Part shown: piece by piece, positions 40,356 through 48,593 of the stretch
Numbering within the stretch: the first letter of the stretch is position 1
Layout: each line of letters opens with the position of its first letter
NCBI RefSeq assembly: GCF_003752505.1
Contig: NZ_RKHO01000001.1
Span: forward strand, 1,116,001 to 1,180,000
DNA from: Nocardioides aurantiacus
GTDB lineage: Bacteria > Actinomycetota > Actinomycetes > Propionibacteriales > Nocardioidaceae
Reading direction: 5' to 3'
DNA: 64,000 nt
Program-made: the position numbers and the translations under genes
The notes under the pieces: model-generated
What the model was told of the DNA's origin: nothing
Seen by the model: the letters and a program-made list of their open reading frames with translations, nothing else
The model's database searches: none

Positions 40356-41405
40356 ATGGCCCGGGACCTGGACTACGCCCCCCTGACCGGACGACCGGGA
40401 CTGCTGCCCCGGCTGCGCGCGGTGCGGGCGAGCAACATCTGGGTCTACAGCATGACCGTGGGCCTGGTCATCCTGCTGCTGCCGCTGACGGTCGTCGTCG
40501 GTCTGGTCCCGCTCTACGAGACCGACCCGGGGTTCCAGGTCATGATGTGGGCGGTCGCGGCGCTCGGGGCCTACGCGGTCGGGGCGGTGCTGTGGCAGGT
40601 GCGGGGCGAGTCGCTGCTCCCGGCGTTCGCGCAGACGAACCGGCTGGACCTCACCCAGGGAGTGTCGGCGCAGCACTACGCCGGCAGCCGCTTCGCCGAC
40701 GGGTCGCTGATGGTGCTCCGCAGCGTCCGGATCCGGGAGGCCGGGTTCCTCGAGGTGGGGGACACCTTCTCCGCAGCCACGCCACGACGGTCCTCACCCA
40801 CGTCGGGCGCCACGGGTGCGCCCGACGTCGAGGTGTTCCTGCGGGTGGGCCTGGCCGGGCGGGTCAGCCAGCGGTCCGAGGGCGTGGACCTGCTCGACGC
40901 TCCGCTGCACGAGCGGATCACGAGGTGGGCAGGGACCTACGCCGTGGAGTGCTCCGACCGGGAGGTGACGCTGCACGGCAGCCGGGGACTGGCCGCGCAC
41001 GACCCCGCACGGGTGCGGGAGGGGTTCGAGCTGGCGCGGGTGCTGCGCGACCGTGCCGACGAGCTCCTGGTCGTCGGTCCGGGCGACGTACCGGCCGCTC
41101 CGACCCCCTCGGGCATCCCGGTGCCGGTCCGCGAGCGACGGACCGCATTGGCGGGCAGGCCCATGCGCCCGGCCGTCGTCGTCGTGGCGACGCTCGGGTT
41201 CCTGGTCGTGGTGCCGGTGCTCATCGCCGTCGCGATGTCGCTGGTGGAGCAGCTGTCGGGTGCCCCGTGGGTGGCCTCGATCGTGCTGGGTCTCGTCATC
41301 GCCGCCGCCGTCGCCGTGGCGGGAGCCCTCGTCCGGGGGGTGACCCGCCCCCGGCGCCCCCGCGACACGCGGTCGTCGGTCGACGCGCCGGAGCCGGCCC
41401 CGTGA
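40356..41405 (+). CDS. Membrane protein of unknown family, paralog A
   Basis: A 349-residue protein with two N-terminal membrane segments (about 25-47 and 60-85), a soluble middle of some 190 residues and two C-terminal segments (about 270-295 and 305-325). It begins with a DLDYAPLTGRPGLLPRLRAVRASN block and carries LHYAGSRFADGS-like QHYAGSRFADGSLMVLRSVRIRE in the soluble part. The same blocks recur in the next gene, so the two are tandem duplicates. No known domain is recognised. ATG 40356 is supported by GGAGAGGA upstream. The stop overlaps the next start. Confidence 0.75.
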   Translation: MARDLDYAPLTGRPGLLPRLRAVRASNIWVYSMTVGLVILLLPLTVVVGLVPLYETDPGFQVMMWAVAALGAYAVGAVLWQVRGESLLPAFAQTNRLDLTQGVSAQHYAGSRFADGSLMVLRSVRIREAGFLEVGDTFSAATPRRSSPTSGATGAPDVEVFLRVGLAGRVSQRSEGVDLLDAPLHERITRWAGTYAVECSDREVTLHGSRGLAAHDPARVREGFELARVLRDRADELLVVGPGDVPAAPTPSGIPVPVRERRTALAGRPMRPAVVVVATLGFLVVVPVLIAVAMSLVEQLSGAPWVASIVLGLVIAAAVAVAGALVRGVTRPRRPRDTRSSVDAPEPAP

Positions 41406-42442
41406 CCGGCCGCCGCGGCGTCGCCGACCTGGACTACGCACCCCTGACCCGGCGTCACGGGCTCGGGGCACGACTGCGGGCGGTGGCGGGCAACAACGTG
41501 CTCGTCATCGGCGGCACGGTCGCGGTGCTGATGACCCTCCTCCCCGGAGCCGTCGTGGTCGGGCTGGTGGCGACCGGGTCCGCCGGCGACGACGTGGCCT
41601 TCACCGTGTGCATGGCCGTGATCTCGCTCGGCGGTCTGCTCGTGGTCCTCGACGTGCTCGGGAAGGCCGAGGGCGGTGAGGCGCTCGACGCCTTCGCCGA
41701 GGCCAACGACCTGGTGGTGCTGCGCTCGAGGACCGCGCTGCACTACGCCAGCGCCTCGTTCGCCGACGGCTCGCACTCGGTCCACCGGGCGGTGCGCACG
41801 CGCGGCGACCTCTTCCTCGAGATCGGGGAGCGCTTCCCGGTCGGAGCGCCCCTGGACCCCGGGTCCGAACGCCGTCCGTCGGCCTACCTGCGGGCGCGGC
41901 TGGCCGGTCGCGTCCCGCCGCGCGTGTCGTGGACGGGCCTGGTGACCCCGGAGGTCGACGAGCGGCTGACCCGGTGGTCGGGCCCCTACGGCGTCGAGCT
42001 GGCCGGCGACGAGCTGACGGTCCTGGGGACCGAGCCGCTCGACGCCCGCGACGCCGGGCGCGTGGAGGAGGGGCTGGACCTCCTGGTGCAGTTGGCCGGA
42101 CGCGTGGAGGCGTTCGCGGGCCTCGCTGCCGGGAGGCCCGCTGCCGAGCCGGGCCCGCTCGTGACCGCCTCGGGCATCACCATCCCGCCTCCGGAGCGGC
42201 CCGGGGAGGACCAGGGCCGCGTACGCCGGCCCCTGGTCGTCGTGGCGTGGACCCTGGCCCTCGTGCTGGGGCTCCCGGTCCTGCTCGCCGTGGTGATGTC
42301 CCGTGTGGGTGACTCGCTCCTCGGCAGGCCCGTGCTCGCGACGGCGGTGGTCGGGCTGCTGGTCGGCCTCATGGGCGGAGCGGCGTTCTGGCTGGTCCGC
42401 CACGCCGTCACCCCGCGGCGGCGCGGGCGCGACGCGCGCTGA
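41402..42442 (+). CDS. Membrane protein of unknown family, paralog B
   Basis: A 346-residue protein with the same plan as paralog A: DLDYAPLTRRHGLGARLRAVAGNN at the start, two membrane segments, LHYASASFADGSHSVHRAVRTRGDLFLEIGERFPVG in the middle, RLTRWSGPYGVELAGDELTVLG, and two C-terminal membrane segments before a basic end. Identity to A is clear but moderate, so the duplication is old. GTG 41402 overlaps the A stop as GTGA. Both would face the same compartment with the soluble domain between membrane pairs. Function unknown. Confidence 0.75.
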   Translation: MTGRRGVADLDYAPLTRRHGLGARLRAVAGNNVLVIGGTVAVLMTLLPGAVVVGLVATGSAGDDVAFTVCMAVISLGGLLVVLDVLGKAEGGEALDAFAEANDLVVLRSRTALHYASASFADGSHSVHRAVRTRGDLFLEIGERFPVGAPLDPGSERRPSAYLRARLAGRVPPRVSWTGLVTPEVDERLTRWSGPYGVELAGDELTVLGTEPLDARDAGRVEEGLDLLVQLAGRVEAFAGLAAGRPAAEPGPLVTASGITIPPPERPGEDQGRVRRPLVVVAWTLALVLGLPVLLAVVMSRVGDSLLGRPVLATAVVGLLVGLMGGAAFWLVRHAVTPRRRGRDAR

Positions 42443-42470
42443 GGGCCAGGTCGGGCCCCGGCGAGCGTCG

Positions 42471-43433
42471 TCAGCGCCGTCGGGCCAGGGCCCACGACGC
42501 TGCGAGGACCGCGGCGCTGAGGTCGACGCGGCGGGCGAGGGCGAGGGCCGGGGTGACGTCGTACGCCGTGGGGGGCCGGCCGCCGCCCATCACCGGGCGG
42601 TGCTCGACGCGGGTGCCGTAGGTGTTGGTGCCGCCCAGCCGCAGGCCCAGCGCGCCGGCGAACGACGCCTCGACCGGGCCCGCGTTGGGGCTGGGGTGGC
42701 CACCGGCGTCCCGGCGCCAGGCGCGCAGCGCGGCACGCGGGTCGGGTCCGAGGACGGCGGCGAGGACCGCGGTCAGGCGGGAGCCGGGCAGGTTGAGGAC
42801 GTCGTCGAGGCGGGCGGAGGCCCAGCCGAAGTCGGCGTACCGCTCGCTGCGGTGGCCCACCATGGCGTCCAGGGTGTTGGCGGCGCGGTAGCCCACCAGC
42901 CCCGGGACCCCGGCGAGCGCACCGAGGACGAGGGGGGCGACGACGGCGTCGGAGGTGTTCTCGGCGACCGACTCCACGACCGCGCGGGCGACCTCGCCGG
43001 CGGTGAGGGTGCGGGTGTCGCGGCCGACGAGGTGGGTCAGCCGCTGCCGTGCCTCGGGCAGCCGGTCGGCCTCGAGGAAGGCGGCGACGGCGCGGCCCTC
43101 GCGGTCCAGCGAGGTGCCGCCGAGCACCGCCCAGGTCGCGAGAGCGGTGACAGCGGTGCGGGCGACGGGGTGCGTGCGCGTGGCCCGCACGGCGAGCAGG
43201 CCGAGGCCGGTGGCGCCCCCCACCAGCACCAGCGAGTACGCCGCTCCCCGCGGCCGCGAGGGCGCCCACAGCCGGGTCTCGAGCACGCCTGCGACCCGCC
43301 CGAACCCCGCCACGGGGTGCCACCGCGCGGGGTCGCCGAGCATCCGGTCGGCGGCGAAGCCGAGGGCCAGGCCCAGAGCACGGGAGGGCGCACGGGAGGG
43401 CGCGCGGGAGGGCGCACGGGAGGGCGGCCTCAC
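42471..43433 (-). CDS. cobD: Adenosylcobinamide-phosphate synthase CobD (CbiB)
   Basis: A 320-residue membrane protein that attaches the aminopropanol linker to adenosylcobyric acid. Family blocks are LGDPARWHPVAGFGRVAGVLE, VVESVAENTSDAVVAPLVLGALAGVPGLVGYRAANTLDAMVGHRSERY, DDVLNLPGSRLTAVL, and HPSPNAGPVEASFAGALGLRLGGTNTYG. GTG 43433 overlaps the cobS stop as GTGA, and no other start fits, so the protein begins with four PSRA repeats made by a 12-bp tandem repeat before the first membrane segment. It is the second gene of a cobS-cobD pair. Confidence 0.93.
   Translation of the reverse strand: MRPPSRAPSRAPSRAPSRALGLALGFAADRMLGDPARWHPVAGFGRVAGVLETRLWAPSRPRGAAYSLVLVGGATGLGLLAVRATRTHPVARTAVTALATWAVLGGTSLDREGRAVAAFLEADRLPEARQRLTHLVGRDTRTLTAGEVARAVVESVAENTSDAVVAPLVLGALAGVPGLVGYRAANTLDAMVGHRSERYADFGWASARLDDVLNLPGSRLTAVLAAVLGPDPRAALRAWRRDAGGHPSPNAGPVEASFAGALGLRLGGTNTYGTRVEHRPVMGGGRPPTAYDVTPALALARRVDLSAAVLAASWALARRR
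43379..43426 (-). repeat. Four copies of a 12-bp repeat in the cobD 5' end
   Basis: CACGGGAGGGCG (plus-strand reading) occurs four times in a row, with one base changed in the third copy (CGCGGGAGGGCG). In frame it encodes PSRA four times at the N-terminus of CobD, right after the GTG start. Confidence 0.85.
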
Positions 43434-44218
43434 GGCGCCACGAGCTCGGCGTACGTCGCTCCGGTCGCCACGGCGACGAGCAGGGTGGCCAGCGCCAGCT
43501 CGACGGCCGCGCCGAGCACGTCGCCGGTGACGCCCCCGAGGCGTCGGGTGGTGCGCCACACCAGCAGCAGCACGACCGCCACGGCGAGGGCCACCGCGAG
43601 CGCCGCGTGCTGCACGCCGACCTGCGACCCGTGCGCGACCGCGGCGACCGCCACCCCCGCGACCAGCCAGGACGCGAGCGCGGCGGGCGGCGACACCGAC
43701 CGGGTGAACGCCGCACCGAGGCCGTCGGTGCGGGCGCCGGGCACCGGTGACGCGCAGGTGAGCACGAGGGCGCAGCGCGACACGCACACCAGCACGCCGA
43801 CCAGCCACGGTCCGGCGGGCAGGCCGGCGAGCGAGGCGACCGAGGCGGCCTGCACCCCCAGCACGACCAGGACGGCCACACCACCTGCCGGGCCCGAGGT
43901 GCCGCTGTGCATCACCTCCAGCGACCGCTCCCGGTCGTAGGAGGCGGTGAGCCCGTCGGCGGTGTCGGAGAGCCCGTCGAGGTGGAAGCAGCGGGTGCCG
44001 AGCGCGAGCACGGCCACCGCCAGGAAGCCGAGGGCGAGCGCGGGGGTGCCCAGGCGCAGGCCGACCCACAGCAGCAGCGCCACGGCCGCACCGAGCGGCA
44101 GCACGGCGAGCGGGGCGAGCAGCACCGCGCGGCCCGCCGTACGCCGGTCCACGACCCGGGGCGGCGGCACCCGCAGCACGGTGAGCGTGCCCAGGGCGAG
44201 CCGCCAGGCGTCGCTCAC
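43430..44218 (-). CDS. cobS: Adenosylcobinamide-GDP ribazoletransferase CobS (CobV)
   Basis: A 262-residue membrane enzyme that joins adenosylcobinamide-GDP and alpha-ribazole to make adenosylcobalamin. LTVLRVPPP at the start, CFHLDGLSDTADGLTASYDRERSLEVMHSGTSGPAGGVAVL as the active-site block with its acidic cluster, and R-R-L-G-G-V-T-G-D-V-L-G near the end are all diagnostic. Five to six membrane segments are visible. It overlaps cobD. GTG 44218 is the start, with 15 bp to the cbtA stop upstream. Confidence 0.94.
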   Translation of the reverse strand: MSDAWRLALGTLTVLRVPPPRVVDRRTAGRAVLLAPLAVLPLGAAVALLLWVGLRLGTPALALGFLAVAVLALGTRCFHLDGLSDTADGLTASYDRERSLEVMHSGTSGPAGGVAVLVVLGVQAASVASLAGLPAGPWLVGVLVCVSRCALVLTCASPVPGARTDGLGAAFTRSVSPPAALASWLVAGVAVAAVAHGSQVGVQHAALAVALAVAVVLLLVWRTTRRLGGVTGDVLGAAVELALATLLVAVATGATYAELVAP

Positions 44219-44233
44219 GCGGTCACGGCGACG

Positions 44234-45025
44234 TCACAACGACGTGGCCAGCTCGCGACGACGCTGCCGGGCCAGGGCCCGCTCGTGGTCGATGCCGACG
44301 AACCCGGCCAGCGCCACGCCCAGCGCGGCCCACAGCGTGGCCAGGGTGAGGAGCGAGGCGCGGCGGAAGAACCACAGCGTGTCGGCCGGGAAGTCGCCCA
44401 CCTCGTTGACCGTCGGCATCAGGGTGCCGGCGACCATCACGACGAGGAGGTACGCCGAGACGCCGGCCACCGTGCCGAGGTAGGCCCCCGACGACGCGGC
44501 GGTCCGCCGTCCGACCAGCACCGCGACGAACGCGGCGGCGAGGGAGATCGCGACGAAGGAGAAGTAGAGGGCGGTGCGGTCGCCGATGGTCTCGCCGCTG
44601 CCGACGGCGGGCGGGGTGGCGGGGTACTTCAGGAAGGGCACGAGGGCGAAGGCCACGAAGCCGACCAGGGCCACGAGACCCGTGGACTGGCGCGGGGTGA
44701 GCCGGCCGATGCGGCCCACCGCGAAGGCGGAGGCGAGGCCGACCAGGCCGCCCAGGGCGATGCCCACGGCGAGGTTGCCGGTCAGCAGCCCCAGCGTGGA
44801 CTGGACGGTGCGGGAGACCACCGCGTCCTCGTCGCCGTGCGAGTGCTCGGCAGGCGTGCCGGGGGCGTGGTCGTGCGGCTCGGTGGCCGAGGCGCCCGCG
44901 GAGCTCTCCAGGCCGATGGCGGTCTCGACCTGCGGCTCGCCCACGACGTAGGCGACGGCGAAGGCGGCGAGACCGGCGATCAGTCCGGCGAGGAGCCCGC
45001 GGACGAGAAAGGTGCGTGCGGTCAT
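44234..45025 (-). CDS. cbtA: Cobalt transporter subunit CbtA
   Basis: A 263-residue membrane protein, part of the B12-regulated cobalt uptake system CbtAB. It has about six membrane segments; a His-rich loop (TEPHDHAPGTPAEHSHGDED, residues 47-66) lies between the first two and is a likely metal-collecting site. FVAFALVPFLKYPATPPAVG and LWFFRRASLLTLATLWAALG are family blocks. ATG 45025 is chosen as the start of the first membrane segment. cbtB lies 94 bp upstream on the same strand behind a cobalamin riboswitch. Confidence 0.9.
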   Translation of the reverse strand: MTARTFLVRGLLAGLIAGLAAFAVAYVVGEPQVETAIGLESSAGASATEPHDHAPGTPAEHSHGDEDAVVSRTVQSTLGLLTGNLAVGIALGGLVGLASAFAVGRIGRLTPRQSTGLVALVGFVAFALVPFLKYPATPPAVGSGETIGDRTALYFSFVAISLAAAFVAVLVGRRTAASSGAYLGTVAGVSAYLLVVMVAGTLMPTVNEVGDFPADTLWFFRRASLLTLATLWAALGVALAGFVGIDHERALARQRRRELATSL

Positions 45026-45119
45026 GACGGGTCCGTTCGAGGGGACCGGAGACCGGGCGTGGAGCGATCGCCCGGAGACCGGGACGAGAAGAGGCGCGTG
45101 GTCCCGGAGGACCGGGCGA

Positions 45120-45335
45120 TCAGTGGCAGGGGAAGGCCAGCAGGTGCCGGCCGTCGTGCACGAACTCGTGGACCAGCGTGCCGGAGGACAGCGAGAACGC
45201 ACCCTGCTCGGCGCCGACGAAGAACAGGACCAGGGTCCCGAGCAGGCCGAAGAACAGGGCACAGGGGGCCAGCTCGGCGAGGGGGATCGAGGGGAGCTGG
45301 ACCTCGACGGCGGGGGATGCGGCGGTGCTCGACAT
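45120..45335 (-). CDS. cbtB: Cobalt transporter subunit CbtB
   Basis: A 71-residue protein with one membrane segment (about residues 24-44) and the C-terminal His motif typical of CbtB, HEFVHDGRHLLAFPCH, which probably binds cobalt. It partners CbtA. ATG 45335 has GGAGG 4 bases upstream and is the natural start; the open frame further upstream is the riboswitch region. Length is standard for the family. Confidence 0.9.
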   Translation of the reverse strand: MSSTAASPAVEVQLPSIPLAELAPCALFFGLLGTLVLFFVGAEQGAFSLSSGTLVHEFVHDGRHLLAFPCH

Positions 45336-45364
45336 GAGTCCTCCAAGGGATGCGTGCGTCCCTG

Positions 45365-45491
45365 GTAGATGGGGTGGTGGACGGACTCGAGGGTCTGACT
45401 CCACCGCCGCCCGACGATCGTGATGACCGTCTGGAGGAGGTGTCACAGTAGCGCGACTGTGCCGGATTCCCACCGGCTTCCTCGTGCCCGC
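45365..45491 (-). ncRNA. Cobalamin riboswitch upstream of cbtBA
   Basis: Read on the minus strand, GAGGAAGCCGGTGGGAATCC then GGCACAGTCGCGCTACTGTGAC forms the aptamer core, and GGAGTCAGACCCTCG near 45390 is the B12 box. A TAGGGT -10 element at 45498-45503 predicts a start near 45491, just before the aptamer. It should switch off cobalt uptake when adenosylcobalamin is abundant. Confidence 0.88.
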
Positions 45492-45508
45492 GCGCTCACC
45501 CTAGGGCA

Positions 45509-47974
45509 TCAGGAGGCCCCGTGGGGGAGCGCGTCCAGCGCGGCGAGCAGCTGGGTCGTGTGCGCCTCCGGGCGGACGGCGATCCGCACCCACGCGGGTC
45601 CCAGCCCGGGGAAGGTGTCGGCCCGGCGTACGGCGACCCCGGCGGCGCGCAGCGCGGCGTGCACGCCCTCGCCGACCTCGGCCAGGACGAACGACGTCGC
45701 GGAGGGCACGTGGGCGATCCCGCGCTCGGCGAGGCCCTTCTCCAGGGCCGTGCGCCACCCCGCGACGGTGTGCGCGCGGCGCTCGGACTCCTCCGCCGCG
45801 GCGGGGCTCGCGCAGGCGGTCGTCGCGGCGGCGGCGGTGCTCGAGACCGACCACGGCGTCTGGGCCCGCCGCAGCTCCGCGACGACGTCGGGCGCTCCCA
45901 GCAGGTAGCCCGCCCGCACGCCGGGGATGGCCCAGTGCTTGGTCAGGCTGCGGAGCACGACGAGGCCGGCACGGGTCCTCGCCGTCAGCGACTCGCCCTC
46001 GCCCGGGACGGTGTCCATGAACGCCTCGTCGACGACGACGAGCCGGTGCGGCCGGAGCAGCTGCTCGACGACGGCGGCGGGGTGCAGCACCCCCGTCGGG
46101 TTGGTGGGGTTGCCGACGACCACGAGGTCGGCGTCCTCGGGCACGGCCGCCGGGTCGAGCGCGAACCCGCTCTCCCGGGTGCAGGTCACCGTGGTGACCG
46201 CGTGGCCGGCCTGCTCCAGCGCGGCGTGCGGCTCGGTGAACTGCGGGTGCACCACGACCGGGCGGCGCCACGGCCGCAGCCGGGCGACGAGGGTGAACGC
46301 CTCGGCCGCGCCGGCGGTGGCGAGCACCTCCTCGGGCGCGCGGCCGTGGCGCGCGGCGACCGCGGCCTCGGCGGCGGTCGGCGAGGGGTAGCGGTCGACC
46401 AGCTCGAGGCTCTCGTGGAGGGCGGCGTCCAGCCAGGGCGGCCGCGGGCCGGCGTACACGTTCACGGCGAGGTCCAGCAGCCCCGGCTCCGCCTCGACGT
46501 CGCCGTGGTGGCGCAGGGGGTCGGGCAGGAGATCTGGGTTCGGCGGCGGGACCGGGGTCGCGACCGGCTCGACCGAGGAGGTGTCCCGGGTCCCCGAGGA
46601 GGTCGCTCCGCGACCGTCCCGGAGGGCGGCGTGGGCGGCGTCGGCGAACCGCTGGGCGAGGTGGGGGTGGCCGGCCCAGTGGGTGTGGAGGTACGACGCG
46701 TGGACGCTGTCGCTGGCGAAGCCGGTCGCCTCGCCGTCGATCGCCCAGCCGGCGACCCAGGGGCCCTCGGAGCCGGCCGGCGGGTCGGTGCGGGTGCGGT
46801 GGAACTCGTGCCCGGTGACCTCCTCCCCGGCCCGGGTGAGCAGCGAGTCGGTGGTCGCCGTGGCGCGCGGGTAGCGCAACGTCAGCCGCGGCGTCATCGC
46901 GGCGGTGGCCGACAGCGCGCCCACCATGGGGGAGTCGTCGACGGTGTCGCAGAGGTAGAGCAGGCCGGCGCACTCCGCGACGGTCGGTACGCCGCGGGCG
47001 ACCGCCGCGCGCAGGTCCTCGCGCAGCGACGCGTTGGCCGTGAGGGTCTCGGCGTGGACCTCGGGGAAGCCGCCGCCGAGGTAGAGCCCGCTGGTGCCCG
47101 CGGGCAGGAAGGCGTCGGTGAGCGGGTCGAAGGCGACGACGTCGCACCCGGCGGCGCGGAGCAGCTCCTCGGTCTCGGTGTAGCGGAAGGTGAAGGCGCG
47201 GCCGCCGGCCATCGCGACGACGGGACGCGCGTCCGAGACGGGGGCACAGACCTCGGCGGCCGGGTCCCACGGCGTCTCGTCGAGGTCGGGCGCGGAGGCG
47301 GCCAGCTCCATCAACGCCTGCAGGTCGACGCTCTCGGCGACGTGCTCGGCCAGGCGGTCGAGCGCGTGGGCGGCCTCGTCGCGCTCCGCGGCGGGCACCA
47401 GTCCGAGGTGGCGCGAGGGGGCCGAGAAGGCGTCGTCGCGGCCGATGGTGCCCAGCACGGGCACGCGGATCGAGCTGCGGACCTCGGCGACCTGGCGGGG
47501 CGACCCGGCCTTGTTGAGGATCACGCCGGCGACGGTGATCCGGGGGTCGAAGGTGGACATCCCGTGCACGACCGCGCCGATCGAGCGCGAGGAGCGGGAG
47601 ATGTCGACGACCAGCACCACCGGCGTACGGGTGAGGTGGGCGACGTGGGCGGTGGAGGAGAACCCCTCGCCGCCCATGCGCCCGTCGAAGAGCCCCATCA
47701 CGCCCTCGACCACGGCGACGTCGGCGCCGGCGGCGCCGTGCAGCAGCAGCGGGGCGACGCGCTCCTCGCCGACGAGGTGGGGGTCGAGGTTGCGGCCGGG
47801 CCGCCCACTGGCGAGGGCGTGGTAGCCCGGGTCGATGTAGTCGGGCCCGACCTTGTGGCCGCTGACCTCGTGGCCGGCACGCGACAGCGCCGCCATCAGC
47901 CCGGTCGCGACGGTCGTCTTGCCCTGGCCGGTGGCGGGGGCGGCCACGACGAACCGGGGGAGCCGGGTGCTCAC
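45509..47974 (-). CDS. cobB: CobB-CobC fusion: cobyrinate a,c-diamide synthase joined to threonine-phosphate decarboxylase-like aminotransferase
   Basis: An 821-residue fused protein. Residues 1-452 are CobB, which amidates the a and c side chains: P-loop AAPATGQGKTTVATGLMAAL (11-30), KVGPDYIDPGYH, EGVMGLFDGRMG, and the glutaminase nucleophile Cys335 in VAECAGLLYLCD. A linker of about 30 residues rich in Pro/Ser/Thr follows. Residues 485-821 are a PLP enzyme of the histidinol-phosphate aminotransferase type, the CobC/CobD decarboxylase that makes aminopropanol phosphate: LAVNVYAGPRPPWL, VVGNPTNPTGVL, VDEAFMD, and Lys679 in LRSLTKHWAIPGVRAGYLLG. GTG start; third gene after the chelatase and cobO. 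Confidence 0.92.
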   Translation of the reverse strand: MSTRLPRFVVAAPATGQGKTTVATGLMAALSRAGHEVSGHKVGPDYIDPGYHALASGRPGRNLDPHLVGEERVAPLLLHGAAGADVAVVEGVMGLFDGRMGGEGFSSTAHVAHLTRTPVVLVVDISRSSRSIGAVVHGMSTFDPRITVAGVILNKAGSPRQVAEVRSSIRVPVLGTIGRDDAFSAPSRHLGLVPAAERDEAAHALDRLAEHVAESVDLQALMELAASAPDLDETPWDPAAEVCAPVSDARPVVAMAGGRAFTFRYTETEELLRAAGCDVVAFDPLTDAFLPAGTSGLYLGGGFPEVHAETLTANASLREDLRAAVARGVPTVAECAGLLYLCDTVDDSPMVGALSATAAMTPRLTLRYPRATATTDSLLTRAGEEVTGHEFHRTRTDPPAGSEGPWVAGWAIDGEATGFASDSVHASYLHTHWAGHPHLAQRFADAAHAALRDGRGATSSGTRDTSSVEPVATPVPPPNPDLLPDPLRHHGDVEAEPGLLDLAVNVYAGPRPPWLDAALHESLELVDRYPSPTAAEAAVAARHGRAPEEVLATAGAAEAFTLVARLRPWRRPVVVHPQFTEPHAALEQAGHAVTTVTCTRESGFALDPAAVPEDADLVVVGNPTNPTGVLHPAAVVEQLLRPHRLVVVDEAFMDTVPGEGESLTARTRAGLVVLRSLTKHWAIPGVRAGYLLGAPDVVAELRRAQTPWSVSSTAAAATTACASPAAAEESERRAHTVAGWRTALEKGLAERGIAHVPSATSFVLAEVGEGVHAALRAAGVAVRRADTFPGLGPAWVRIAVRPEAHTTQLLAALDALPHGAS

Positions 47975-47978
47975 GGCG

Positions 47979-48593
47979 TCACCACTCGATGCCCTTCTGG
48001 CCCTTCTGGCCGCGGTCCATCTGGTGCTTGACCTTGGTCATCTCCGTGACCAGGTCGGCGACCTCGACGAGGCGGGGGTGGGCGCGGCGGCCGGTGACGA
48101 CGACGTACTGGCGGCCCGGGCGGTTCGCGAGCGTCTCCACGACGTCGTCGACGTCGACCCAGCCCCACTCCATCGGGTAGGTGAACTCGTCGAGCACGAG
48201 CAGGTCGTGGCTCTCCTCGGCCAGCCGGCGCTTGACCTCGGCCCAGCCCTCGGCGGCCTCGACGGCGTGGTCGGTCTCCGAGCCCTCCTTGCGCGACCAC
48301 GACCAGCCGGCGCCCATCTTGTGCCACTCCACGGGCCCGCCCTCGCCGGTCTCCCGGTGCAGCTCGCCGAGCCGCTCCAGCACGGTCTGCTCGCCGATGC
48401 GCCACTTGGCGGACTTCACGAACTGGAAGACCCCGACGTTCCAGCCCTGGTTCCAGGCGCGGATGGCGAGGCCGAAGGCGGCGGTCGACTTCCCCTTGCC
48501 GTCGCCCGTGTGGACCATCAGCAGCGGCTGCTGGCGGCGCTCGCGCGTGGACAGCCCGTCGTCGGGCACGGTCAGCGGCTTGCCCTGCGGCAT
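47979..48593 (-). CDS. cobO: Cob(I)yrinic acid a,c-diamide adenosyltransferase CobO
   Basis: A 204-residue P-loop enzyme that transfers the adenosyl group of ATP to reduced cobalt. LLMVHTGDGKGKSTAAFGLAIRAWNQGWNVGVFQFVKSAKW is the nucleotide and corrinoid site, LLVLDEFTYPMEWGWVD is the Walker B region, and VVVTGRRAHPRLVEVADLVTEMTKVKHQMDRGQKGQKGIEW is the usual C-terminal end. It starts at the last base of the chelatase gene and ends 4 bp before the cobB-cobC start, so the three genes are coupled. Confidence 0.95.
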   Translation of the reverse strand: MPQGKPLTVPDDGLSTRERRQQPLLMVHTGDGKGKSTAAFGLAIRAWNQGWNVGVFQFVKSAKWRIGEQTVLERLGELHRETGEGGPVEWHKMGAGWSWSRKEGSETDHAVEAAEGWAEVKRRLAEESHDLLVLDEFTYPMEWGWVDVDDVVETLANRPGRQYVVVTGRRAHPRLVEVADLVTEMTKVKHQMDRGQKGQKGIEW

